Source: Calliphora vicina (Eukaryota > Arthropoda > Insecta > Diptera > Calliphoridae). From it: 64,000 bases of DNA. This document shows positions 50,861-61,401 of this stretch, piece by piece. How positions within the stretch are numbered: position 1 is the first letter of the stretch; every line of letters starts with the position of its first letter. Under the pieces are notes generated by a model. The model saw only the letters and a program-made list of their open reading frames with translations, ran no database searches and was not told the DNA's origin. The stretch covers positions 76,907,174-76,971,173 of the forward strand of contig NC_088781.1 in assembly GCF_958450345.1 (NCBI RefSeq), written 5' to 3'. Position numbers and translations under genes: made by a program.

Positions 50861-51035
50861 CATTGGTAGGCAAAAAGAGGCATTTAATTTGTGTGCTCTT
50901 TTGGGTAAAAAATAAAATATCCACAACAACATCAAGAAACTGAATGAATTGTGTGTATTTTTACGCTCTTTTGTTCACATTCGGGTTGTTTGACGAAAAT
51001 CATCGTAACCTGAACAATATGAACGCCTACCATGG
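50861..51035. mobile_element. hAT-like MITE A in the GTCTAGAT site
   Basis: Ends CATTGGTAGGC and, inverted, CCATGGTAGGC; 175 bp; flanked by GTCTAGAT at 50853-50860 and 51036-51043. No coding sequence. Confidence 0.75.
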
Positions 51036-51043
51036 GTCTAGAT

Positions 51044-51422
51044 CAATGATGTTCATTTCATTGTGCTTTTGCGCTGATTAACAACACGCATATTCTTATT
51101 CTCTTTAAAAGAGCATCATTAAGCATTGTTGTTGGTTGGTCTTTGGACGAAGCATAGCAAACACACGCGTTTCAATTACAATTGAACGCAAAACAACAAA
51201 GTCAGAAATAAATAAAAAATTTGAGAGAATTTCGGCCGTATAATGTATATTCTTTTATTTCCTTAAAATTTAAATTACATTCATTTAATAAATTGGTTAT
51301 ATCTGGCAAAAATTCTAAATCTAAACATTCTTTATTTTGTTCTTATTTTAAGTGTTTGACATTATGTTTGCTGGGTAGCACTCTCACCAATACATCTTCA
51401 TTTTTATTTTTGAACATCACTG
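51044..51422. mobile_element. hAT-like MITE B in the GTCTAGAT site
   Basis: Ends CAATGATGTTCA and, inverted, CAGTGATGTTCA; 379 bp; flanked by GTCTAGAT at 51036-51043 and 51423-51430. Interior unlike A and C. Confidence 0.78.
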
Positions 51423-51430
51423 GTCTAGAT

Positions 51431-51664
51431 CAGCGAGCTGCAGTGAGCTCTCAAATGAGCTCTCTTGTTTTTGTTTTCACATGTACGCAAGCACACACAT
51501 TGTATAAAAACAGTCAGTCTCGCATGAGCATTGATAGAAGCAGGTTGTGTTACGCTTTTATGCTTGTTTATTTCATTATTTCAGATATTTGTTTTTGCCG
51601 GAGAATAATACTCATACAACTACAATATCTAAAAACTGTAGTGGTGTGAGTTTGCATTTCGCTG
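51431..51664. mobile_element. hAT-like MITE C in the GTCTAGAT site
   Basis: Ends CAGCGAGCTGCA and, inverted, CAGCGAAATGCA; 234 bp; flanked by GTCTAGAT at 51423-51430 and 51665-51672. Interior unlike A and B. Confidence 0.75.
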
Positions 51665-53812
51665 GTCTAGATGCAGACCTAGATATTTAACTTCAGTTTG
51701 TTGAGGTATTATATGATTACTTATTAGGATTGGAGGGCACGATTCTCTACGCAATGTGAAAGTGAGATGTATACATTTTTGCTCGTTTACTTTTATTCTC
51801 CATTGTTTTTTTAACCACCTTTCTATGTCGAGTATATGGTCTTGTAAAAGTACAGATGCTTCTTGGGGGGTTTTAAAGAATGTCTAGTATAGCTGTGTCA
51901 TCAGCAAAAGTTGATATGTGGCTTCGACTGTTTGTAGGCATATCACAAGTATATAGCAAATATAGGAAGGGACCCAATATACTTCCTTGGTGTACGCCTG
52001 CTTCAATAGGGTGTGGTGAACTTATGAAGTCTCCCTCTTTAAGAACGAACTTTCGATGACTTAAATAACTTTCAAGAAGCTTGTGTGTGTTCACTGGTAA
52101 ATATTGTTCTATTTTTATCGATTATAACGTCGATGAAGAGTGCAGAACAATATTTTTTTTCTTCAAATTTCTTGGATATGATTTCTACCAACCTGTGAGT
52201 TTGATCTATGGTGTTATGTTTTTCTCGAAACCCGAATTGATGAGTTGGAATATAATCAAAATGATTCACTATCGGCTTTAACTTGTGCATTAACAGTTTT
52301 TCGAATAGCTTTGATATATTTGACAATAGGCTAATGGGTCTATATGATTCTACTTTACTGTGATCTTTTCCCGGCTTAGGTATCATTGTAACTAAAGAAA
52401 CCTTCCATTCTGGTGGATAATATTCAAGGCGTAATATAGCATTAAAAATAAATAGGATTATTCTTAATTCAATTTGGGGCAGCTCGGAGGAGCATCTTGT
52501 TACTGATTTTATCAATACCAGGTGATTTTTTGGAGTTTAAATCAACAATAGCCTTGACAATCTCTGAAATCTCAAAACGAAGTGGTTCAGCTGCAGTAAT
52601 ATGGGGTAAAGTAGGTGGTAACTCTATTATGTCGTTTGACTTGTTTGGGGAAAATACAGTCTTTAGATGACTAACAAACAGGTTTCCTTTTTCAGCATCG
52701 TTTCTCGCACAGCCTCCACTAGAATTTCGTAGAGGAGGTCTGCTCATAACAGGTCGTTTTAATTTTTTTTGTAGCTCGCCATAGAGAGTAATTTGAGTAC
52801 TGGGTGGCATCTAAGTTCTCCAGATATTTATTAATTGAGTCAGTTTTGCGTTTGTGAAGGAACATACTGTAGAGTTGCCACTCTCGACGAACTCTTCCTT
52901 TTTCAGCTAATAACTGTTCAATGTCTGCAGAATAGAGTCTATTATATCTTATTTGTTGGGTTATTTGAGTGGCGTGTTCAACAGCAAGTTTTAAGTTTTG
53001 TTCAAAATTTTCGAGTGAGATATCGATATATTCTGGTACTGTGTGTGCTAATATATTTTCTATATTTCTACCAATTTATTTTCGAGCTTGATATAGCAGA
53101 GTGACCAGTCGGGGATACTATTTCTAGGGGGTTCAATAGAGTAACGAAGGTGGGTGAGTGATCCGAGGATAATTCTAATGAAGATTTAACCTGCATTAGT
53201 TCCATTGGTAAATTTTTTGTAACTGCAAAATCAATGACATCGGGTATTTTGCTTGGGTCAGTAGGCCAGTATGTTGGGTCTCCGCTCGACAGTACATTCA
53301 AATTCAATTTAGAAATTGTATTAAACAAAGCGCGACCTTTCGTGGTTACAAGTCTTGATCCCCAGTGAGTATGCTTAGCATTATAATCGCCAGCTGCCAG
53401 GAATCGGGGTCCTAGTGATTCGTAAAAATGTTTATATTTGTTTTCAGTAATCGAAAACCTTGGAGGTGAATATATCGACGAAATTAATAGGTTTCTGTAG
53501 CAATCATCCAAACAGATTGTCGTAGCTTGAAGATAATCTTCATAAATGTCACACATTGAATGGTGTTTGATACGGGTTTTAATTAAAATTCCAGAGCCTC
53601 CACATGCTCTATCTCTTGGATCATTTGTGCCATAAAAAACATATCCATTAAATAAACTTCTAGACGTCAAATGGGTTTCCGAAACTAACTAACTATACTC
53701 GAGTTCGTTTTTATGTTGGCGAATGACGTTAGCGTTCCATAAACATATTCCTGTTTGTGATTTTTAACAATTGAGTAGACAGGACAACCCCTGTAGTTCG
53801 CTGTGTGGTTAC

Positions 53813-54800
53813 TAGGGTATTCGAATTATTCGATTTTTCTCTTGTTCGAATAAAACGAATAATTCGAATAAGAGATATTAACTTGTTCGAATAATTCTAT
53901 CACACGTTTAAAATTAATCGAATTATTCGAATAATTTAAATTTTTTTAATAAAGTAAAGAATGAAGTTTTGATCTCGGTTTTTTAATATTTTATTGTTAA
54001 AGAAAAACAAAAAATAACGTAAAAGTTATCAATTCAAGTATTGATAATGATAAAAAACATTCTAAAACAGAGTCCATCATTAAATTTTCAACAGAAATAT
54101 TCTGATCAGATTAACTCCCGAACAATCTACAAAACAATTGACTAGCAAACCCTTTAGTTTCCGTTTTGGAGCTATGCTTTAAAAAATTTGACCTAATTGG
54201 ACATGATCCTGAATTCAAATACAATATAAATGTATTAAGAACTTTTTTTTGTCGTTCATTAATTCGTGTTTTAAATTGAGTAACTAATTCTTTAGTAAAT
54301 TAATTATTAACAATTTGTATTATACCCTCAAGCTCTGTCAACGTTACCGAATCTTTGCTTAATAAAGTGGTCTTGGGGAATTACACAATAAAGGAAATCT
54401 GTCCAAAGTTTGATATCATTGTCAGTGAACATCACTAATTTGAAGTCAGAGTGTATGATTGACGCATTTATAAATACGCAAAAAGTTTATTACCATATTA
54501 GACAAAGCTGTTCAACGATGTTCAAAATTATGTGTAAGACGAACTCCATGTTTTTCTTGCAACAAAACGTTAGTTTGCAATATTTGTGTTTATCATTCTA
54601 TTTATTAAATATTTTGCAACACTTACGTTATTTTAAGATCATGGCTTTCATCTATTTCAATGAAATCATTATAAATGTCATCCTCAATATCACTTTCGAC
54701 GACCGTTTCAAAATCACATTCAACTCCTCTTTAATCTAAGTTATAATTTTGATTATTAATTTCAATTCTTCTACTATTTCGCCAGCTCAGAGAGTTCTTT
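53813..54800 (-). mobile_element. hAT-like element remnant
   Basis: It starts TAGGGTATTCGAATTATTCG where J1c ORF1 stops (53813). The first 130 bp hold many ATTCGAATAA/TTATTCG boxes. On the minus strand at 54420-54000 a decayed protein-like stretch can be read (LTELEGIIQIVNN, FTKELVTQFKTRINERQKKV, LNTFILYLNS), plausibly part of a hAT-type transposase; I cannot prove it. The right end is not found. Confidence 0.4.
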
Positions 54801-54849
54801 ACCGATCTTGTTGAAAAATGGTGTCCGAATTACTATCCAATAGAACTAA

Positions 54850-55291
54850 CATTGGTCGCGATCGGAAGACATCGATTTCAAAAGTTGGTTTACTTGACGT
54901 GAAATGCCCCATATGTATCTCCACAAATTTCGCTCCAAATAAGTTTTATATATTCAAAATTCATGTCACCAAATTTTGTTACGATCGGTCCATAATTAGT
55001 CATAGCTCCCATATAGACCCGCTTCCGAAAATCACTTTAACGTGCATAAATCGCTTAAATGTTGGTACACACAAAATTCAACATAGTTAAATTTAATATA
55101 GACATAAATCACACGACCTAATTTCAAGGTGATCGGTCCATAATTGGTCATAGCTCCCATATAAGGCCCACTTCCGAAAATCACTCATGAATATAAATTA
55201 TTGATATTTAAAAGAAAAATATTTTTACTCATTTACTTGGTGTAGGGTAGTATATGGTCGGGCTTGACCGACCATACTTTCTTACTTGTTT
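54850..55291 (+). mobile_element. Helentron-type element tail (HINE-like)
   Basis: Two copies of CGGTCCATAATTxGTCATAGCTCCCATATA (about 54985 and 55133, with a one-base difference) lead to a tail with the hairpin TATGGTCGG-gcttga-CCGACCATA (55253-55276) and the end CTTTCTTACTTGTTT. Same architecture as the tails at 43765 and 44265, different sequence. The left end is missing. Confidence 0.7.
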
Positions 55292-55349
55292 CTTATTGTA
55301 CAATTGCTTAATAACGGTTTGATCAGGCGACCGTCTACTACTTTAACCC

Positions 55350-55776
55350 TCCGTTAGTCGCAACTGATCTGGTTAATACAGCCAAACATTTTAGTATTGA
55401 AAATTTTTTTAAACACCCTAAATTTTATTTTTATTACTCTTTTAAATACTTTGAATTTAATATTGTTTTTTTTTATTTTATTTATTTATTCATTCAGTTA
55501 CAGAATCCTAGCCAATAGGCCATAATAATAAAAGCAATAAACAGAATTTGTGACTACAAGTCTCAAATTATATCAAACAAAACTCATTGTATAATAAAAA
55601 TTATTGAGTTCAATTAAGAAAAAAATTCAAGAAGTACAACACTCAAAATTTTATGTTTTTATATTTACGAAATAAAAAGTGAATAGATTATTTTCAAACG
55701 CGGCTTTTTCTTTATTGATATCAATTTAATACATTGCGACTAGCCTCAATTTAAAATTATTGCGACTAACGGAAGA
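55350..55776. mobile_element. MITE-like element with TCCGTTAGTCGCAA ends
   Basis: TCCGTTAGTCGCAA at about 55351 is inverted as TTGCGACTAACGGA (about 55758-55773), with an extra TTGCGACTAG inside (55734). The middle is AT-rich with a T run (55465-55480). No clear duplication. Confidence 0.5.
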
Positions 55777-56032
55777 TCAAAAGGCATTGCAAACAATTAT
55801 TAAGTCGCTTGTTGTTCTTAAAAGTTATTTTTCATTAAATCAAACTCGGAAGCCATGTTAAAAAGCATTTAGTACACTTTTAATAATTCTTCAATTTGTC
55901 AATCCAGTTTGTTAAATCTATCAGAAAATTATGGCTATATTACAACGCTGATTGGCATCAGTATCGTTGTATACTTATTAGTTTTTTTTTAATTATAAAT
56001 AAGTACTTGCCTTAAAATATTATCTCTTTCAG

Positions 56033-56223
56033 ACTTTCAATCTAGTTCCAACAATTACTTAACTAGTTCCGATTTAAGTCGACAATCAAACTATCTTCAG
56101 TACCAACAGCAACAATCAGCAGAATCATCGAACGATATCCTACAGAACTCTTTGTTTGGAACGAACATGTCAAAATTTTTTGATTTTCACAAACATCAAC
56201 AACAACAAAAACTTCAACAACAC
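56033..56223 (+). CDS. Host gene exon 3, Ser/Gln-rich
   Basis: 191 nt between an acceptor (tatctctttcag, ending 56032) and a strong donor (GTAAGT at 56224). It takes the single G left by exon 2 to make GAC, giving DFQSSSNNYLTSSDLSRQSN, then a Gln stretch, LQNSLFGTNMSKFFDFHKH and a second run QQQQKLQQH; it ends in phase 0. There is no stop. The composition matches exons 1 and 2 (Ser, Asn, Gln with scattered aromatics), so it is most likely the same protein, about 186 residues of it in this window. Function not identified. The gene must continue past the window or into the repeat-rich right side. Confidence 0.75.
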
Positions 56224-56900
56224 GTAAGTAATATTTTAAAATTAAATTGCCAAACAAATTTTCGAAAAATGTATATATTTTTATTGCGACCAAATTTATT
56301 TTTCTTTAAATTTTAATTTGGCCAGCTCTGTACGAAATACAACAAAATCAAATTTTTTCCAAAATTACAAGGTCCGACCAATAAATTTTGATAGAGGTGA
56401 CAAAAAAAAAGACATGTGTATCGACGTTTTGAAAGTTTACATCTGAATTTCATTTGAGGGGGGTTAAAGTTTCCAAACTCTGGCACATTCTTATTGTTAA
56501 TCGGCATAAGATACATGTGATCCTTACATTTTAGGTATTAAATGTGTTCAGCAAATTTATATAAAATTTTACGGAGAACATTTTTATAGAATATGTTAAC
56601 ATTCTAAATCCTCAAGACATGGGTCTTTTTTGTCCTTCTTTTAAAAAGAGCAAAAACACCATATAATATTATCCATCAAATTTTACTATAAGTCCTGAAT
56701 ACACCGAAAATTCAACCAGAAAGTCAGAAATAAAGTACTCCAAGCATGAAAAAAAAAATAGTTCAAATTTAACTAAAAATCACTAAAATCTCTATTATTT
56801 TACCTTCAATAGCAAATTTGGATAGGAAGTATTCATTAATTAATTTTTTTTAGCTCTAGGCCGTAACAATTATGACATTTATAATAAAACTCAACATAAT
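56224..56900. other. Host intron sequence, nothing recognised
   Basis: AT-rich, no frame or repeat identified after the exon 3 donor. Confidence 0.5.
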
Positions 56901-56904
56901 TGTT

Positions 56905-57135
56905 ATTTTCTGAGTTTTATTTTTTTGTCAGAAATAATTGTTATATTCAGATTTTTATTTTTTTTGTCAGGAATATTTGTCAGACTTTGAGTTTTATTTT
57001 TTTTTTGTCAGGAATATTTGTCAAGCTTTGAGTTTTATTTTATTTGTCAGAAATAATTGTTATTTTTTGATTTTTATTTTTTTGTCAAGATATATTTGTC
57101 AAACTATGATTTTTATTTTTTTGTCAGAAATAATT
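56905..57135. repeat. Minisatellite, unit about 45-50 bp
   Basis: Five to six units of TTTTTATTTTTTTGTCAGAA followed by ATA(A/T)TTGT. T-run lengths differ between units. Confidence 0.75.
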
Positions 57136-57528
57136 ATTAAAAAATAATAATACAAAAATTAAATAACAGGGTGTTATTTGGAGCTCGAGTACCAAATATA
57201 GGGCCAAATCCGGGTAAACAGTTTGGTACTTTTTTTAAAACATAATTTTTCTTGGGCACATTATCACAGATTTTAATCGTTTAAAACATGTCGGTAGCAT
57301 AAACAATTTTCCAAAATGGAGTATTTTTAAATTTCAAACTTGGTGTTCAAGGAGGAAAAGAAAAATTGGTACTTTTCCCCTAATGGTACTTTTTAATATT
57401 TAAAATTATTTCACTTATGGATGTTAAAGTTAGTTGATATGTATCTGAGTGAAGTTAGAGTGAAGAATAGGGGATAATATTTAGGTACAAAAATGTGAGA
57501 AATGAACTATAGGTACTTTTTTGTTCTT

Positions 57529-58140
57529 CCAATGGTACTTTTTGAATTTTCTATAATAATGGACCTAGAAATATGAAATTAAGCATATATGGTCCTAAGT
57601 GAGTAAGAATTCTAGGGGGATACTGTTTGGTACTTTTTCTTTATTCGGATGGTACTTTTTCTAATTTCTTCACCAATGGACCTAGAAATATGAAATAAAG
57701 TTTATATGGACCCAAGTGAGTGGGAATCCACAAGTGACTGCTTTTTGGTACTTTTTTCTATTCTAATGGTACTTTTTGAATTTTCTATAACAATGGACCT
57801 AGAAATATGAAATTAAGCGTTTATGATCCTAAGCGAAAATTCAAACGGATATTTCATGGTACTTTTTCTTTGTTCTAATGGTACTTTTTTGAATTTTCTA
57901 TAACAATGGACTTAAAAACATGAAATGAGTGATAATTTTAGGGGGAGACTTTTTGGTACTTTTTCCTTATTCTAATGGTACTTTTTTGAATATTCTATAA
58001 CAATGGACCTAGAAATATGATATTAAGCATATATGGTGCTAAGTGATTGAGAATTCTAGGGGCAGACTTTATGGTACTTTTTCTTTATTCTAATGGTACT
58101 ATTTGTAATTTCTTCACCAATGATATTATAAACATTAATT
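57529..58140. repeat. Tandem units of the foldback left arm
   Basis: Units start near 57529, 57649, 57766, 57878, 57976 and 58095 (ATGGTACTTTTT). Spacing is 98-120 bp. The interval between paired GGTACTTTTT boxes is about 30 bp. Confidence 0.82.
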
Positions 58141-58144
58141 AAAG

Positions 58145-58725
58145 TTTATATTTTTTTTTTATTTATTTTAATTAAGCTTGAGGTCACGTTTTTATATAAA
58201 TAATTTTATTTATTTATTTTCAATATTTCGCTACTCTTGTGTAGCATCATCAGGAAAACTGTTTAACAAATTGATTATAACAACAAATAGTTTTTTTCAT
58301 AATTTCAATAAAAATTGTCAAAATGAAAATTTTTTAAATATTACACAAACAAAAAATACTCACAAAATATTTAAATCAAAAAATATTCCAACAATATTTA
58401 ACTTCTGTTTCCGTTTTTATAAACTAAGTGTCTGTAGTTTTGAGCAACATTATCTGTATCTGCCTTAAAATTAATTCTTAGATTAGTTGGTACATTAATA
58501 ATTGTAACATTTCTAATATATAACGACGTTTATAATTATTTTCTGTATTTAAAACTAATATATTTTCAACGTCAGGATAGTGACTCAAATTAGCACAATG
58601 TGATGATAATGCTGTTTTTTGTGATGAAATGTCTCTGTATTTTTGATCTTTTTTATATAAAAAAGTGACCTCAAGCTTAATTAAAATGAATAAAATTAAT
58701 AAAAAAATTACACATTATCATATTA
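58145..58725 (-). mobile_element. Penelope-like element 3' fragment in the foldback left arm
   Basis: Inverted flanks AATTAAGCTTGAGGTCAC at 58169 and its mirror at 58665-58684. On the minus strand the interior encodes the end of a Penelope-type protein: KTALSSHCANLSHYPDVENI, LVLNTENNYKRRYILEM and LQLL (58620-58505), the C-terminal part of its GIY-YIG endonuclease region. A UTR follows, with a hammerhead-like core. The arm repeat resumes at about 58735. Confidence 0.72.
58209..58260 (-). ncRNA. Hammerhead-ribozyme-like core of the Penelope-like element
   Basis: Minus strand: CTGATGA (58253-58247), one T, stem GCTAC/GTAGC with the loop ACAAGA (58245-58230), then GAAA (58229-58226). These are the conserved boxes and stem II of a hammerhead. 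Penelope-like elements are known to carry such motifs. The extra T beside the stem and the lack of a clear stem III and cleavage triplet make activity doubtful. Confidence 0.5.
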
Positions 58726-58829
58726 AAGTTTATATGTATTGACCCGAGTGAGTGGCAATCCACAAGAGGCAGTTTTTTGGTTATTTTTCTATATTCTAAT
58801 GGTACTTTTTGAATTTTCTCTAATAATTG

Positions 58830-59385
58830 TTTTTTTCGATATAAAGATAAACAGCATAAAATAAATACAAACCAAAGAATAATAACAAGAAGTGAAACGC
58901 TGTCAAAAAGACCTTAATTGAAATTGTTTCACATAACACTTTTTGTATTATTTTTGTTTCACTTTTATTTTACTACTGCAGTATGAATTCCACAAACCGA
59001 AGCAATGAATGAAAATCAAAGTCAAATATTAACCAACGAAAAAAAAAACGAACTATAAATCAAAATGAAATCTCCGAGTACTGGTAATTATTTTCCTATT
59101 GTTAAAGAATTGCCCAACTGCTCTGTGTGATCCAGCACTTACCCAGCAAAAATTTGGTAATGGCAACTAGTTACCACATACATTATTATGAGTGGTGGTT
59201 ACCCAGCACTTTATAGTATTTAGTTAAGTAGGTACTTATTTTAATACAGGTAGGTAATGAACTTTTGCATTTATCTCAGCTATCTAGTGTGTTTGACTGA
59301 AAAACAAGACGTGGTCAAAGTCATTCATTATACCCTACACCATGGGGGTATATTGGGTTAGTGCTGCTCTTTGTTACGTTAAAAA
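58830..59385. other. Loop of the foldback element
   Basis: Non-coding. It includes TATACCCTACACCATGGGGG (59330-59349), which looks like the head of a Helentron-type element, without the rest. Confidence 0.45.
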
Positions 59386-59596
59386 AGTACCATTAGAATA
59401 GAAAAAAGTACCAAAAAGCAGTCAGTTGTGGATTCCCACTCACTTGGATCCATATAAGCTTTAATTCATGTTTCTAGGTTCATTGGTGAAGAAATTACAA
59501 AAAGTACCATTCGAATAAAGAACAAGTACCATAAAGTCTGCCCCTAGAATTCTCACTCACTTAGGACCATATATGCTTAATATCATGTTTCTAGGT

Positions 59597-61326
59597 CAGT
59601 GGTGCTCAAACACATACCATCAAAGCTTTGGTTGCGTTGGTAAAACAGCGGAGAATAAAAACAACAACAACACCACAACTGATTTGATTTTGTTCTCTGA
59701 GATGAAAACAAAGCAACAAACCAGTGTTACCACTTCATGTGTAATTACACATATTGTGTGTAATTTTAACTTGGATGTGTAGGCCATGTGTAATTGAGTG
59801 AATGTGTAATTTTAAATTCCAATTATATCCAAAATAAATTGTCAATGTATGTCTTTTATCTATATTTTGGATTTTAATTGAATGAATTATGGATTGTTCA
59901 GATTTCAAAACCGACTGAAATAAATATGTACGTTTATATGAGGGAATAGCTACTATCCTATATTTTACTCCTATACTCAGTATAATGGAATTATATGTAT
60001 GAAGATATGAATCTAGTTTGAACTAAATTAACATTAAGGTTTGCAGAAAAATACGATAAGTAATTTGGAGATTGCTACGTTTGGTTTTCCAAGTGGACAT
60101 TTCGCCGTTTGTGATAGTTTTGTTTGAGTAATATTGGTAATAGAAACTAAATTTTGGTTTATATTAAAGACTTTTAATTCCAACATGAAAAAAATATAAA
60201 ACAACAAATAGTATTCAATAACTATACATTTTTACAAGTTATTAAAAATTGTTATTGGAAAAACGTTAATTTTCAAGATAACCCAAAATCGAAAATTTGT
60301 ATTTTTATAATTTTAAATTGTTTATAGAATAAGGGTAGCGGTATTTACAGATAACGATATAAACTATTATATCGGTAACGGTAATTGCAGTTATTTCGGG
60401 GTAACGTTAGCCAATCTTAACAGAAAAAAACAAGAACGTAGGAATTTGTGTGAGAAAATGTTTTTTACAAATTGTTACTAGTTATTTTTTTACCCGTAAG
60501 AACTGTTTTGTGTTTATGCTATTGTCTGTCTAGTTCCTGGTGTGTGTTTTAAATAATAAACAATAAAATTGACTTACTATTTACTATTTTGGAAGCTTTA
60601 TTTCAAATTTATAACTACAAATTTTAAAAACATAAACGTTACAAGATTTTACTGGTAAAGCATTTACTGTGAAGGAAAATGGTCAGAGCTATAATTTTTA
60701 AACAAATACTAAAAAATATTTATCTTTGAAACTGAAAACAAAACTGATTTCAAAGCACTTTATATAAAATAGGAATAAATTCAAATTCGAAAGCAAACAG
60801 TGTGCTATTTTTTAAATATTGTTAAATTTTTAATACAAATGTAACAATTTTCAATGGAATAATCTCCGAATAAACATTGATTAATATTTGTTAAAAGCGT
60901 ATTTGGGATTGACATATTTGACTGATCTCAAGAATTCATTAAATTAGAAAAGTTCATTAAAAAAAAGAGATTGCTAACCTTCTTTTAATACCCTAATATA
61001 TCCAATTCCTGGATAAATTAAAATCACCGCAAGTGAAAATTGTCCATTGACAATAAAGTGATCGTATTTGGTCCAAACTGTGAAAAACCTTTTATATTCA
61101 TGACAATTTTAGACAATTTCTCCTATTGAAATCACGAAAATTTATTTACATGTGTAATTTTTTCTCGTATGTGTAATTTAGGTATGAGGATGTGTAGTTT
61201 ATAATTTTCTTGGTGGCAACACTGCAACAAACACATGATTATTATAAGACAACACATAAGTAAGCTTATAGTATATGTGTATCAAAGTAACGTCAGCAGA
61301 ATTTGCTTGCCCTATCACGCGTGCTG
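59597..61326. mobile_element. hAT-like MITE in the foldback right arm, itself split
   Basis: Starts CAGTGGTGCTCAAAC, ends TATCACGCGTGCTG; flanks TTCTAGGT (59589-59596, 61327-61334), fitting nnnTAnnn. Without the nested hAT it is about 220 bp. TIRs are weak (CAGTGGTG versus CAGCACGCG). Confidence 0.7.
59722..61224. mobile_element. hAT element nested in the hAT MITE
   Basis: Ends CAGTGTTACCAC (59722) and, inverted, CAGTGTTGCCAC (to 61224), with a perfect 8-bp duplication CAACAAAC (59714-59721, 61225-61232). TGTGTAATTACACA-like boxes lie near both ends. 1.5 kb, no protein recognised. Confidence 0.82.
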
Positions 61327-61401
61327 TTCTAGGTCCATTGTTATAGAAAATTCAAAAAAGTACCATTAGAATAAAGAAAAAGTACCATAAAGTTCCACCT
61401 T

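Larger units (their letters stand above)
50590..53745 (-). pseudogene. J1c ORF2: endonuclease and RT, broken
   Basis: The endonuclease (53700-53068) reads NGYVFYGTNDPRDRACGGSG, SSIYSPPRFSIT, AAGDYNAKHTHWGSR and LELSSDHSPT, keeping its catalytic blocks; the very start is decayed. The linker LRNSSGGCARNDAEKGN is at 52740-52690, then KSPGIDKISNKML (about 52530). The RT has YYPPEWKVSLVTMIPKPGKD (52430-52370), YRPISLLSNISKLFEK and FGFREKHNTIDQTHR. ALFIDV is followed by a deletion of the AFDKVWH part. Then EAGVHQGSILGPFLYLL (PQG is HQG) and ISTFADDTAILDIL (about 51900). It continues beyond the MITE block at 50852-50590. Frameshifts throughout. Confidence 0.87.
50590..53812 (-). mobile_element. Jockey-like element J1c, truncated, hosting three hAT MITEs
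   Basis: From 53812 the minus strand carries an ORF1 scrap, the endonuclease, linker and RT. It stops at 50590 in the RT tail, so the 3' end is lost. ORF1 C-terminus is deleted (about 53745-53755). Close to J1b at the base level. The block 50861-51664 is inserted. Confidence 0.82.

Noticed and set aside
51221..51649. 142-residue plus frame
   Set aside because: Runs across the border between two separate MITEs, so it cannot be an ancestral protein.
58178..58468. 96-residue plus frame over the Penelope-like fragment
   Set aside because: Antisense shadow of the minus-strand protein end and UTR.
59030..59080. Possible further host exon near ATGAAATCTCCGAGTACTG|GTAATT
   Set aside because: A GT follows but there is no good acceptor and only a few codons; nothing else supports it.
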